A stretch of 51,961 nt of DNA, taken from an uncultured Chromatiaceae bacterium (lineage in GTDB: Bacteria > Pseudomonadota > Gammaproteobacteria > Tenderiales > Tenderiaceae). Shown one piece after another: positions 19,577 through 27,210 of this stretch (positions within the stretch are counted from its first letter, which is position 1; the number at the start of each line of letters is the position of its first letter). The notes below the pieces were generated by a model, which saw nothing but the letters and a program-made list of their open reading frames with translations, made no database searches and was not told the DNA's origin. A program made the translations under genes and the position numbers. The stretch is taken from the NCBI GenBank assembly GCA_947259785.1, contig CAMYNQ010000005.1, positions 1 through 51,961 of the forward strand, written 5' to 3'.

Positions 19577-19768
19577 ATGAACCACTCTATTAATTACTCA
19601 GGCTTTGTTGACCTAGCAATGGAGACTATGGAGACTAGCGCCGTCATCCCCAGCAATCACAACACCGAAAACTGCAAACCTGCTTTAGCTATGCATCTAC
19701 ACAAGGATTATGATGACGAGCAGCTAAAACATGGGACGGCATCAACCACCCCATCCAGTTTTGATTAA
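19577..19768 (+). CDS. Small hypothetical protein (63 aa)
   Basis: I start at the ATG at 19577 because AAAGGGGG, one of the strongest ribosome binding sites in the window, lies seven bases upstream; the longer track ORF from 19517 would translate through the dyad and promoter-like region. The 63-residue product starts MNHSINYSGFVDLAMETMET, has one cysteine, no signal peptide and no membrane helix, and is rich in His, Asn, Thr and Asp in the second half. I do not recognise a family. The gene stands alone on the plus strand, converging on ppnN 20 bases away. The signals argue for regulated, efficient translation of a real gene. Confidence 0.6.
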   Translation: MNHSINYSGFVDLAMETMETSAVIPSNHNTENCKPALAMHLHKDYDDEQLKHGTASTTPSSFD

Positions 19769-19788
19769 AACTGATTAAATCACAGCCT

Positions 19789-21159
19789 TTATTTTATGAC
19801 CTTGTAACAAGGTGTATAGGTTTTGCCTGGCAACTTCATACGCTGTTGTTCAACAAAACTCTGTAGGAGTTTATCCAGTGGATCCATGATGCTTTGATCG
19901 CCACGAATTTCGAACAGGCCATGCTCTTCAATCGCTTTAATACCATCGGCTTTAACATTGCCGGCCACCACACCCGAGAAGGCACAACGTAGGTTTGCCG
20001 CTAACTGATGACTATCCTGGTTCTTATGCAGTTGCAGTGACGACATGTTCTCATGAGTCGGCTCAAAGGGTTTCTGAAAGGCCTCGTCGATATTTAGCAA
20101 CCAGTTGAAGTAATAGGCGTCACTCTTCTCGCGCCTGAACGCTCTAACCTTTTCACTGCCCTGCTCCATCTCGCGGGCAACCGCCTCAGGATCATCAATA
20201 ATGATTTTGTAGAGTTTCTGAGCTTCAGGCCCCAGGGTTTGGGCAATGAAGCTATCAATGCCATTGAAGTACTCTTCTGCATGCTCAGCACCGGTAAAAA
20301 CCAACGGAAAGGGAATATCTTTATTGTCTGGATGTAACAAAATACCGAGAATATAGAGGATCTCTTCTGCCGTGCCAGCACCACCTGGAAAGACCACAAT
20401 TCCGTGCGCGGTACGAACAAAGGCCTCAAGACGCTTTTCAATATCCGGCAAAATCACCAGTTCATTGACAATCGGATTGGGTGACTCAGCAGCAATAATG
20501 CCCGGCTCTGAGATGCCCAAATAACGGCCACCATTAATACGCTGCTTGGCGTGGCCAATAGTGGCGCCCTTCATCGGTCCTTTCATCGAACCTGGACCAC
20601 AACCGGTACAGATATTCAGGCTACGCAGCCCCATCTCATGGCCAACTTCTTTGGTGTAATCATATTCACCGCGTTTGATTGAATGACCACCCCAGCAAAC
20701 CACCATATTGGCATCCATATTGGGTTGCAGCACACCGGCATTGCGCAAAATATGAAAAACGGCATTAGTCACACCACCGCTAGTGTCAATATCAAATTTA
20801 CAGGTGCCATGAATCTCATCATTGACGTAGACCACGTCACGCAAGACCGCGAACAGATGCTCACTAATTCCCTTGATCATCTTGCCATCGACAAAGGCGC
20901 TGGCTGGCGCCCCCTTGACCTCAAGCTTTATACCGCGTTCCTGCTGCACTACCCGAATATCAAAGTCTTTATAGCGGGCCAGCAATTCACGCCCATCATC
21001 CAGGTCGCCACCGCAATTCAACACTGCCAGTGAACAATTACGGAAGATTTCATAAAGCCCCCCCTGGCTGGTATCCATTAGTTTAGCAACCTCTAACTGC
21101 GAGAGGATATCCAAATGGCCTGCGGGGGTAATTCTTGCATCAACAACTTCATATTTCAT
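19789..21159 (-). CDS. ppnN: Pyrimidine/purine nucleotide 5'-monophosphate nucleosidase
   Basis: PpnN (formerly YgdH) cleaves nucleoside 5'-monophosphates to base and ribose 5-phosphate and is known in E. coli to be controlled by (p)ppGpp. The 456-residue length equals that of the family. The LOG-type motif is present as VVFPGGAGTAEEI, with the ICTGCGPGSMKGPMKGA loop binding the nucleotide and an N-terminal regulatory domain (MKYEVVDARITPAGHLDILSQLEV). Cytoplasmic. It follows cysH on the same strand, separated by an intrinsic terminator. Confidence 0.95.
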   Translation of the reverse strand: MKYEVVDARITPAGHLDILSQLEVAKLMDTSQGGLYEIFRNCSLAVLNCGGDLDDGRELLARYKDFDIRVVQQERGIKLEVKGAPASAFVDGKMIKGISEHLFAVLRDVVYVNDEIHGTCKFDIDTSGGVTNAVFHILRNAGVLQPNMDANMVVCWGGHSIKRGEYDYTKEVGHEMGLRSLNICTGCGPGSMKGPMKGATIGHAKQRINGGRYLGISEPGIIAAESPNPIVNELVILPDIEKRLEAFVRTAHGIVVFPGGAGTAEEILYILGILLHPDNKDIPFPLVFTGAEHAEEYFNGIDSFIAQTLGPEAQKLYKIIIDDPEAVAREMEQGSEKVRAFRREKSDAYYFNWLLNIDEAFQKPFEPTHENMSSLQLHKNQDSHQLAANLRCAFSGVVAGNVKADGIKAIEEHGLFEIRGDQSIMDPLDKLLQSFVEQQRMKLPGKTYTPCYKVIK

Positions 21160-21255
21160 CTCTATTCCCTCACCTTCTACCCGTGTTTTCCATATTATTT
21201 AGGGGCGTAACTACTATATCGTCAACCGGCCATGAAAAGCTTAGTTTCGCCAGTC

Positions 21256-21294
21256 CCTTAAACGCAAAAAACCCCTTGCGTTTAAGGCAAGGGG
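21256..21294 (-). terminator. Terminator of cysH with two overlapping alternative hairpins
   Basis: On the minus strand CCCCTTGC-CTTAAAC-GCAAGGGG is followed by TTTTTT, a strong intrinsic terminator just past cysH. A second perfect 12-bp inverted repeat (CCTTAAACGCAA / TTGCGTTTAAGG with an eight-base loop) overlaps it, so only one of the two can fold at a time. Confidence 0.85.
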
Positions 21295-21323
21295 CAATGG
21301 TAATAACTGATATAAAAAACAGC

Positions 21324-22022
21324 CTAGACGTGCAGGCCACACTCCGATTTTGATGAATCAACCCAGCGTCCACAGCGGTCATCACCAGGCCGGGTACAAT
21401 GAGTACAACCGACAGAAGAATAACCTTTGGCGACCATAGGGTGAAATGGCAATTTATGGTCACGGATGTAACCATCACGTTCTTCTTTAGTCACATCAAG
21501 CAATGGGTAGAACTTAATCATGCCACCGCGATATTCAAAGATATCAAGATTGGCGCGATGCTCAGTCTGCCAGCGAATCAGGCCCGAGACCCAGACGTTA
21601 AAGTTTTTCTTAACCTCCTGCAAAGGCTCAACTTTATTAATCGAACAGCAGAAATCGGGATCTGTTTTCCAGGTCTGATCCTTGACGGTGTATTCATGCT
21701 TCCATTCTTCCGGGTGCACATCTACCACCTTGAGATGATATAAGTCGGTTAACTGCTGTTTATATGCCAGCGTCTCAGGGAAATGAAAGCCGGTATCAAT
21801 AAAATGAATCACCTGCTCGGGGGCAGTGGTTGCAAACAAATGCAGCAGAAAAGCTGAGTTGGTGGCAAATGATGAGGTCAGCATGACTTCACTAAGATCA
21901 AAGTCTTTATAAAGCTGTTTTACCCGCTGTTCCGGGCTCAGATCATGATAACGTTGATTGAGCTCATTAAGCCGCTCTTCAATTGTCTGACTTGACTGCT
22001 GTTGAGCCGTTGATGTTGTCAT
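21324..22022 (-). CDS. cysH: Assimilatory APS/PAPS reductase CysH (iron-sulfur type)
   Basis: CysH reduces activated sulfate to sulfite in cysteine synthesis. The product has the sulfonucleotide-reductase fold and ends with the catalytic ECGLH. It also has the paired cysteines FCC and a later CTHC, the four-cysteine pattern that ligates a [4Fe-4S] cluster in adenylyl-sulfate (APS) reductases and is missing in E. coli-type PAPS reductases. I therefore favour APS as the substrate. The track starts at a GTG (22037); the in-frame ATG at 22022 gives 232 residues and is my choice, though neither has a good ribosome binding site. No other cys genes lie nearby. Confidence 0.93.
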   Translation of the reverse strand: MTTSTAQQQSSQTIEERLNELNQRYHDLSPEQRVKQLYKDFDLSEVMLTSSFATNSAFLLHLFATTAPEQVIHFIDTGFHFPETLAYKQQLTDLYHLKVVDVHPEEWKHEYTVKDQTWKTDPDFCCSINKVEPLQEVKKNFNVWVSGLIRWQTEHRANLDIFEYRGGMIKFYPLLDVTKEERDGYIRDHKLPFHPMVAKGYSSVGCTHCTRPGDDRCGRWVDSSKSECGLHV

Positions 22023-22113
22023 AGAAAATAGTTCCACTTCGGCATAAGATTGATTAGGTATATAAGCAGTATCGGCCTATATTTTATATAAGATAACACT
22101 ATCAACAAAAGAA

Positions 22114-22140
22114 ATATTATATTTATTTACTATATAATAT
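22114..22140. repeat. Perfect A/T dyad in the cysH/Na-Pi divergent region
   Basis: ATATTATAT-N9-ATATAATAT is a perfect 9-bp inverted repeat in a very A/T-rich stretch between two divergent genes. The right arm contains TATAAT on the plus strand, so the dyad could be an operator over a promoter. No -35 is obvious, and chance is possible in such biased sequence. Confidence 0.35.
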
Positions 22141-22188
22141 AGCCGGTCGCTATAACTTTTGATTGGCAAAACAAAACCGGGCAACTGA

Positions 22189-23844
22189 ATGGATTTAGGC
22201 ATCAGCAGCAGCCTCCTGGGGGGGATAGGCCTTTTCCTGCTAGGCATGTTCCTCATGAGCAACGGCCTGCGCCTAGCCACGGGCCGTAACCTGCAAAACA
22301 TCCTAGAAAGCTGGACCCGCACCACAGCACGCGGCATCCTGACCGGCATCACCATTACCTCACTGGTGCAGTCCTCTAGCGCTGTCACTGTTACCACTCT
22401 CGGATTCGTCAATGCCGGCCTAATACAGCTAAAACAAGCCATTACCGTCATTTATGGCAGTAACATAGGCACCACCATGACCGCCTGGCTGGTGGCGCTG
22501 ATTGGCTTTCATATCGACATCAAATTATTTGCCCTACCCGCCATCGGTATAGGCATGGCCATGCGCCTGCTTTGGAATAACCAACGATTGGGGGCCTTTG
22601 GTGAGGCCATGGCCGGTTTTGGTGTCTTTTTTCTTGGCATCGAAATACTGAAAACTGGCTTTGAAGGCATGGGTGGGTCAATCCAGTTTGCCAATCTCGA
22701 ACCAAGTGGTGCGGGCCTACTTCTTCTGCTAGGTAGTGGCTTTATGATGACCGTGTTAATGCAGTCCTCAAGCGCCTCAATGGCTATTATTCTGACAGCA
22801 GCAGGCGGTAATGTAATCCCACTGCCTGCGGCGGCTGCCATGATCATCGGCGCCAATGTCGGCACCACCAGCACTGCATTGCTGGCGGTGATTGGCGCCA
22901 CAGCAAATGCCAAGCGTGTCGCTGCAGCCCATGTCTGTTTTAACCTGCTTGCCGGCCTGGTGGCGGTCCTGATCCTGCCGTGGATGCTAGCGGCAGTCCA
23001 ACTGGCTCAAACCCAACTCGGCTACGCTACCGAAATTCCCATAGTTCTGGCGCTGTTTCACAGCCTGTTTAACATACTCGGTGTCATACTTTTATGGCCA
23101 CTTACCGATACCCTGGTCAATTTCCTAAAACAGCGTTTTCGCTCAAGTGATGAAGATAAAGCCAAACCACGTCATCTTGATCAAACACTGTTAGGGACGC
23201 CGGTGCTTGCCTTTCAGGCGCTGGGACTGGAGTTACAACGCATCGCTGATATTGGTCGAAAACTGGCCAAGGGTGCTATCAGTGCCGAATTGGGGCCAGG
23301 TGGCCAACTGCTTTCTGACCGATACATTCAAAATCGGCTAGTCATTGCTGCAGGCGAATACTGTACGGCCTTGCAGAAAACAAAACTACCGACTGAACTC
23401 GCCGAAGCTCTGCCGAATGCCATCAGGGTTGGACGCTACTATACTGCCGTTGCCCATCTTGCTGAGCACTTTGCCAACCAGCAACACCGCCATTACAGCA
23501 TTCCGGAAACCACGCTAATGGATGAAATCAGCCACTTTAAAAGTAACGTGGTGCAACTAATTGATGATGCTAATGCAGAACTTGAACACTATTCCAGTGA
23601 GACCTGTTCCATAGCGCTGGCCAGACTGCAGGATGATTATCAGTCGCTCAAGACAAAGTTGTTACGCGCGGGCACTGAAGAACGCATCAAAACGACTGAA
23701 TTGGTCATTCAGCTTGAGCAAATGAGCCAGCTGCGCCGCCTGGCCGAACAGATTGAAAAAGGCGCTCGCTATCTAGCCAGCTTTCAAGCCTGCAGCCCAG
23801 CAGAGCCGTTAGAAGAACAAGAGCATATTTCAACCAATGAGTAA
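22189..23844 (+). CDS. Na/Pi cotransporter family protein with PhoU-like tail
   Basis: The 551-residue protein has two inverted halves of membrane helices, each with the family's QSSSA motif (LVQSSSAVTVTTLGF and LMQSSSASMAIILTA) followed by a GSNIGTT or GANVGTT loop that forms the ion and phosphate site. Residues from about 340 to the end are a soluble helical domain like PhoU. Such NptA-type proteins import phosphate with sodium across the inner membrane. The ribosome binding site is weak (GGGCAACTG before ATG). It is a single gene divergent from cysH; no pho genes are nearby. Confidence 0.93.
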   Translation: MDLGISSSLLGGIGLFLLGMFLMSNGLRLATGRNLQNILESWTRTTARGILTGITITSLVQSSSAVTVTTLGFVNAGLIQLKQAITVIYGSNIGTTMTAWLVALIGFHIDIKLFALPAIGIGMAMRLLWNNQRLGAFGEAMAGFGVFFLGIEILKTGFEGMGGSIQFANLEPSGAGLLLLLGSGFMMTVLMQSSSASMAIILTAAGGNVIPLPAAAAMIIGANVGTTSTALLAVIGATANAKRVAAAHVCFNLLAGLVAVLILPWMLAAVQLAQTQLGYATEIPIVLALFHSLFNILGVILLWPLTDTLVNFLKQRFRSSDEDKAKPRHLDQTLLGTPVLAFQALGLELQRIADIGRKLAKGAISAELGPGGQLLSDRYIQNRLVIAAGEYCTALQKTKLPTELAEALPNAIRVGRYYTAVAHLAEHFANQQHRHYSIPETTLMDEISHFKSNVVQLIDDANAELEHYSSETCSIALARLQDDYQSLKTKLLRAGTEERIKTTELVIQLEQMSQLRRLAEQIEKGARYLASFQACSPAEPLEEQEHISTNE

Positions 23845-23911
23845 GTCAATTTACCTAGATTCGGCAAGTACTGGCATGCTTCAGTCTGGATCTAAACTGG
23901 CGTGAACTAAA

Positions 23912-24540
23912 ATGCCAGATATCAACAAATTATTTGAATACAATAAATCCTGAACCGATGCGATTAACGCCGAAGACCCGGAGTTTTTCAAAAAACTCTC
24001 AGCCCAGTAGGCACCGGAATAGCTGTGGATTGGTTGCGCCGACAGTCGTGTGCCAGCCAATGAAATTGTCGGCCTGTTACCGGGCGAGCTGTTTGTCCAT
24101 CGCAACACCGCCAATGCCGTCATCCACACCACCCTAAACTGCCCGTCGGTAATTCAATATGCCGTCGATATTTTAAAGGTTAAACATATCATCGTCTGCG
24201 GCCATTATGGTTGTGGTGGTATGCAAGCAGCAATGAAAACCAATCTTTTGGCATCGTCGATTACTGGCTGCGTCACCTCAAGGATCTATACCAGAAACAT
24301 CAACCGGCCCTCAAAACCATTGCCGACGAGGAAAAACGCTGGGATCGCATGTGTGAATTGAATGTTGTTGAACAGGTCTATAACGTCTGTCATGCCAACA
24401 TTATTCAGGGCGCCTGGGAACGCGGCCAGGAACTTTCGATACACGGCTGGATTTACAGCATCAACGACGGACTGTTACGAGATTTGAAAATCGACTTCGA
24501 CAACAAAAAAGATATTTCCAAGCTTTACCGCATGTCTTAG
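23912..24540 (+). pseudogene. can: Degraded beta carbonic anhydrase
   Basis: Read from the ATG at 23912 the frame gives MPDINKLFEYNKS, then a TGA at 23951 where family members carry Trp, a TAG at 24008 after LSAQ, and a TAG at 24020 after APE. The zinc site follows in good order: [11 protein letters not shown] and [12 protein letters not shown]. Near 24235 a one-base loss in an A-run shifts the frame, and the rest ([18 protein letters not shown] to the stop at 24538) continues in the next frame. Three nonsense codons of two kinds plus a frameshift make recoding or a single sequencing error unlikely. Beta carbonic anhydrase interconverts CO2 and bicarbonate; this copy cannot yield a full enzyme. 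Confidence 0.92.
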
Positions 24541-24557
24541 GCAGAAGGGTAAGCCGC

Positions 24558-25652
24558 TTAGACGGCATAATCACGCAGGCGGACCGGCAGGCGTTTGGCT
24601 CCCCAGTCACCGGCCTTACCCTCAAACAGGCCACTGCACTTAGTGCCACAGTATTCGCAGTGGCCATCGTCTGTCAGATGCCAGTCAGATAACACATACC
24701 AATCTCGCCCGATCACCCGCTTGCCGCAGCTATGGCAATAAGTGCTCTCACCTGACTTGTCATGGACATTGCCGGTATAAGCGTAACGTACACCATTGGC
24801 CAAAGCGATCTCTCTGGCCCTTATCAAGGTTGATATAGGCGTCGATGGCACATCCATCATCTTCCACTCTGGATGGAAGGCAGTGAAGTGCATGGGCACA
24901 TCGGGCCCCAGTTTTTCCACCACCCACTCGGTCATAAGCTTAAGCTCTTCATCTGAATCATTCTTGCCCGGAATCAACAGCGTGGTTATCTCAAGCCAGA
25001 CATCAGTTTCATGTTTGATGTAGACCAGAGTATCCAGCACGTCCTGCAAATGGCCACCACAAATTTTATAATAAAACTCCTCTGTGAATGCCTTCAGGTC
25101 AACGTTGGCCGCATCCATATGTTCAAAAAAAAGCTTGCGCGGCGCCTCGCAGATATAACCCGCGGTCACAGCCACTGATTTAATATCAAGTTCGTGACAC
25201 GCCTTGGCCACGTCAACCGCATACTCAAGAAATATAACTGGATCGTTGTAGGTGTAGGCGACACTGGAGCAACCCAGCTGCTTGGCCGCCGTGGCAATCA
25301 ATTCGGGCGAGGCTTGATCGGCCAGGATATCCATCTCCCTGGCCTTGCTCATATCCCAGTTCTGACAAAACTTGCAGGCCAAGTTACAGCCAGCGGTGCC
25401 AAATGACAGCACCGGCGTGCCGGGCAAAAAATGGTTCAGCGGTTTCTTCTCAATGGGGTCAACACAATAACCACTGGATCGGCCGTAGGTGGTCAGAACA
25501 ACCTGGTTGTTCTGGTTGGCCCGGACAAAACACAGCCCCTGCTGGCCTTCATGTAGCTTGCAGTAGCGTGGACACAAGTCACACTGCACCCGGCCATCAG
25601 CCAGCGGATGCCAGTACTCTGTTGCTACCACGGTGTTAAGTTCTGAAGTCAT
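24558..25652 (-). CDS. amrS: AmmeMemoRadiSam system radical SAM enzyme
   Basis: The 364-residue product has the radical SAM cluster motif CNLACKFC (C89, C93, C96), preceded by a cysteine-rich N-terminal zinc-like site (CDLCPRYCKL) and the GYCVDPIEKKPLNHFLPG block typical of this family. Cysteines near the C-terminus (CHSCG, CEYCGTKC) suggest an additional metal site. Members occur with AMMECR1 and Memo-like proteins, here the divergent amrB and amrA. The reaction is unknown to me. Cytoplasmic. Confidence 0.94.
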   Translation of the reverse strand: MTSELNTVVATEYWHPLADGRVQCDLCPRYCKLHEGQQGLCFVRANQNNQVVLTTYGRSSGYCVDPIEKKPLNHFLPGTPVLSFGTAGCNLACKFCQNWDMSKAREMDILADQASPELIATAAKQLGCSSVAYTYNDPVIFLEYAVDVAKACHELDIKSVAVTAGYICEAPRKLFFEHMDAANVDLKAFTEEFYYKICGGHLQDVLDTLVYIKHETDVWLEITTLLIPGKNDSDEELKLMTEWVVEKLGPDVPMHFTAFHPEWKMMDVPSTPISTLIRAREIALANGVRYAYTGNVHDKSGESTYCHSCGKRVIGRDWYVLSDWHLTDDGHCEYCGTKCSGLFEGKAGDWGAKRLPVRLRDYAV

Positions 25653-25770
25653 CGCAAAGTCTCAAGCCCACTATTAAATTGATAGCTTTACGGCCATGAA
25701 AATTCAAGCACAATTGGCATTTTATTTCCTATACTTATGTTGTTGTCTTTAGATTTGCGTGAGGTGTGAC

Positions 25771-26556
25771 ATGACCAGCATCAGACCCGCCGCCGTTGCC
25801 GGAATGTTTTATCCTGCTGATGAGACAAGTCTGAGAAGTATGGTGCAGCAGTTTCTTGCTCAGGCCATCTCAAACGGGCCACCGCCAAAAGCCATTATTG
25901 TGCCGCATGCGGGTTATATCTACTCTGGCCCCATCGCCGCTAACGCCTATCATTTACTTGAAAACAGCAGTGAAAGCTTCAGTCGTGTTGTCCTGTTGGG
26001 GCCTTCACACCGGGTTCCCCTGCTTGGTCTGGCCGCCACCAGTGCCACCAGCTTTGCCACACCACTTGGCCTGGTAGAGATTGATCAGGACATGATCAAA
26101 AAAATATCCAAACTAAAGCAGGTCAAGATAATGGACGAGGCGCATTCCATGGAACACAGCCTTGAAGTCCAACTGCCATTCTTGCAAACCATTCTGACAG
26201 ACTTCAAACTAATCCCCTTGGTTGTCGGTAACGCCTCAGCACAGGAGGTATGCGAAGTCCTGGAACTTGCCTGCCAGGATCAACAAACATTAATCGTTAT
26301 TAGTTCAGACCTGAGTCATTATCATGACTATGCAACAGCAAACAAGCTGGACTCGCAAACCTCACAAGCCATCGCAAGTCTTGATAGCGATAAGATTGGC
26401 TATGAAGATGCCTGTGGCCGCACACCAGTCAATGGCCTGCTGATGTTTGCCAGCGCACATGGCCTGAAGGCGGAAATCATCGACCAAAGAAATTCCGGTG
26501 ACACCGCTGGCGACAAAAAGCAGGTAGTCGGTTATGGCGCCTATGCCTTTAGATAA
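25771..26556 (+). CDS. amrB: AmmeMemoRadiSam system protein B (Memo family)
   Basis: A Memo-like protein of 261 residues, related to extradiol dioxygenase LigB folds. Seen: IRPAAVAGMFYPAD at the start, VPHAGYIYSGPIAANAY, LGPSHRVPL, DEAHSMEHSLEVQLPFLQ and SSDLSHYHDY, which hold the conserved metal-ligand histidines. I use the ATG at 25771, preceded by GAGG, rather than the GTG four codons earlier. Its last four codons and stop form the first unit of a tandem repeat that runs into amrA, and the two genes overlap by 23 bases. Confidence 0.94.
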   Translation: MTSIRPAAVAGMFYPADETSLRSMVQQFLAQAISNGPPPKAIIVPHAGYIYSGPIAANAYHLLENSSESFSRVVLLGPSHRVPLLGLAATSATSFATPLGLVEIDQDMIKKISKLKQVKIMDEAHSMEHSLEVQLPFLQTILTDFKLIPLVVGNASAQEVCEVLELACQDQQTLIVISSDLSHYHDYATANKLDSQTSQAIASLDSDKIGYEDACGRTPVNGLLMFASAHGLKAEIIDQRNSGDTAGDKKQVVGYGAYAFR

Positions 26557-27208
26557 GCCTTTAGATAAGCCTTTAGATAAGCCTTTAGATAAGCCTTTAG
26601 ATAAGCCTTTAGATAAGCCTTTAGATAAACCTTCAGATAAGCCTGCACAGACATTGATCACTGAAGCACAGCAGCAAACACTGCTGTCAGTCGCCAGGCA
26701 AAGCATTCTTTATGGTCTGCAACACCACCAACTAATATCGTTGCAGCTGGAACACTACCCACCACAACTACTACAAAAGCGCGCCACATTTGTCACCTTG
26801 AATATTGCAGACCAGCTACGTGGCTGTATTGGCACACTTGAACCACATCGACCGTTGGTGCTTGATGTTACCCATAACGCCTATGCTGCCGCCTTTAGCG
26901 ACCCACGCTTTTTACCGCTAAGCCAGCCTGAATATGAGCCGCTTGAAATACATATCTCGATTTTAAACCCAGCTGAAAAAATGACGTTTACGTCTGAACA
27001 AGACCTAATCGAGCAACTTCGCCCCGGTGTCGATGGTTTAATCATGAAGGAGGGGCGACAGCAGGGCACTTTTCTGCCGATTGTCTGGCAACAACTACCT
27101 GACCCAAAACAATTCATCCAACATCTAAAACATAAAGCAGGCCTGCCCACTGACTACTGGTCAGATGAGTTGCGAATCTGGCGTTACACCACCAGCTCAT
27201 TCCCATAA
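26534..27208 (+). CDS. amrA: AmmeMemoRadiSam system protein A (AMMECR1 family)
   Basis: The C-terminal 185 residues are a standard AMMECR1 domain: FVTLNIADQLRGCIGTLEPHRPL with the hallmark LRGCIG, then AAFSDPRFLPL, EIHISILNP and TFLPIVWQQLPDPKQFI. In front is an unusual linker of seven LDKP and one SDKP units encoded by an 12-bp tandem repeat. The ATG at 26534 overlaps amrB; the ATG three codons later would start right at the repeat. The protein is soluble and its function is unknown. It ends two bases from the convergent pentapeptide gene. Confidence 0.93.
   Translation: MAPMPLDKPLDKPLDKPLDKPLDKPLDKPLDKPSDKPAQTLITEAQQQTLLSVARQSILYGLQHHQLISLQLEHYPPQLLQKRATFVTLNIADQLRGCIGTLEPHRPLVLDVTHNAYAAAFSDPRFLPLSQPEYEPLEIHISILNPAEKMTFTSEQDLIEQLRPGVDGLIMKEGRQQGTFLPIVWQQLPDPKQFIQHLKHKAGLPTDYWSDELRIWRYTTSSFP
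26546..26641 (+). repeat. Eight-copy 12-bp tandem repeat across the amrB-amrA junction
   Basis: The unit CCTTTAGATAAG is repeated eight times; six copies are identical and the last two each carry one change. In amrA's frame it reads PLDK; in amrB's frame each unit contains the TAA stop (AFR*). Length changes in whole units preserve the amrA frame and always leave amrB's stop. Confidence 0.97.
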
Positions 27209-27210
27209 AC

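Noticed and set aside
23912-24540. Stop-codon recoding that would keep the carbonic anhydrase functional
   Set aside because: Two kinds of stop codon would have to encode three different residues and a frameshift would still remain; other genes in the window use TGA and TAG as ordinary stops.
26546-26641. Tandem repeat as a CRISPR-like or mobile element
   Set aside because: Units are directly adjacent without spacers and are translated as LDKP; it is a simple minisatellite.
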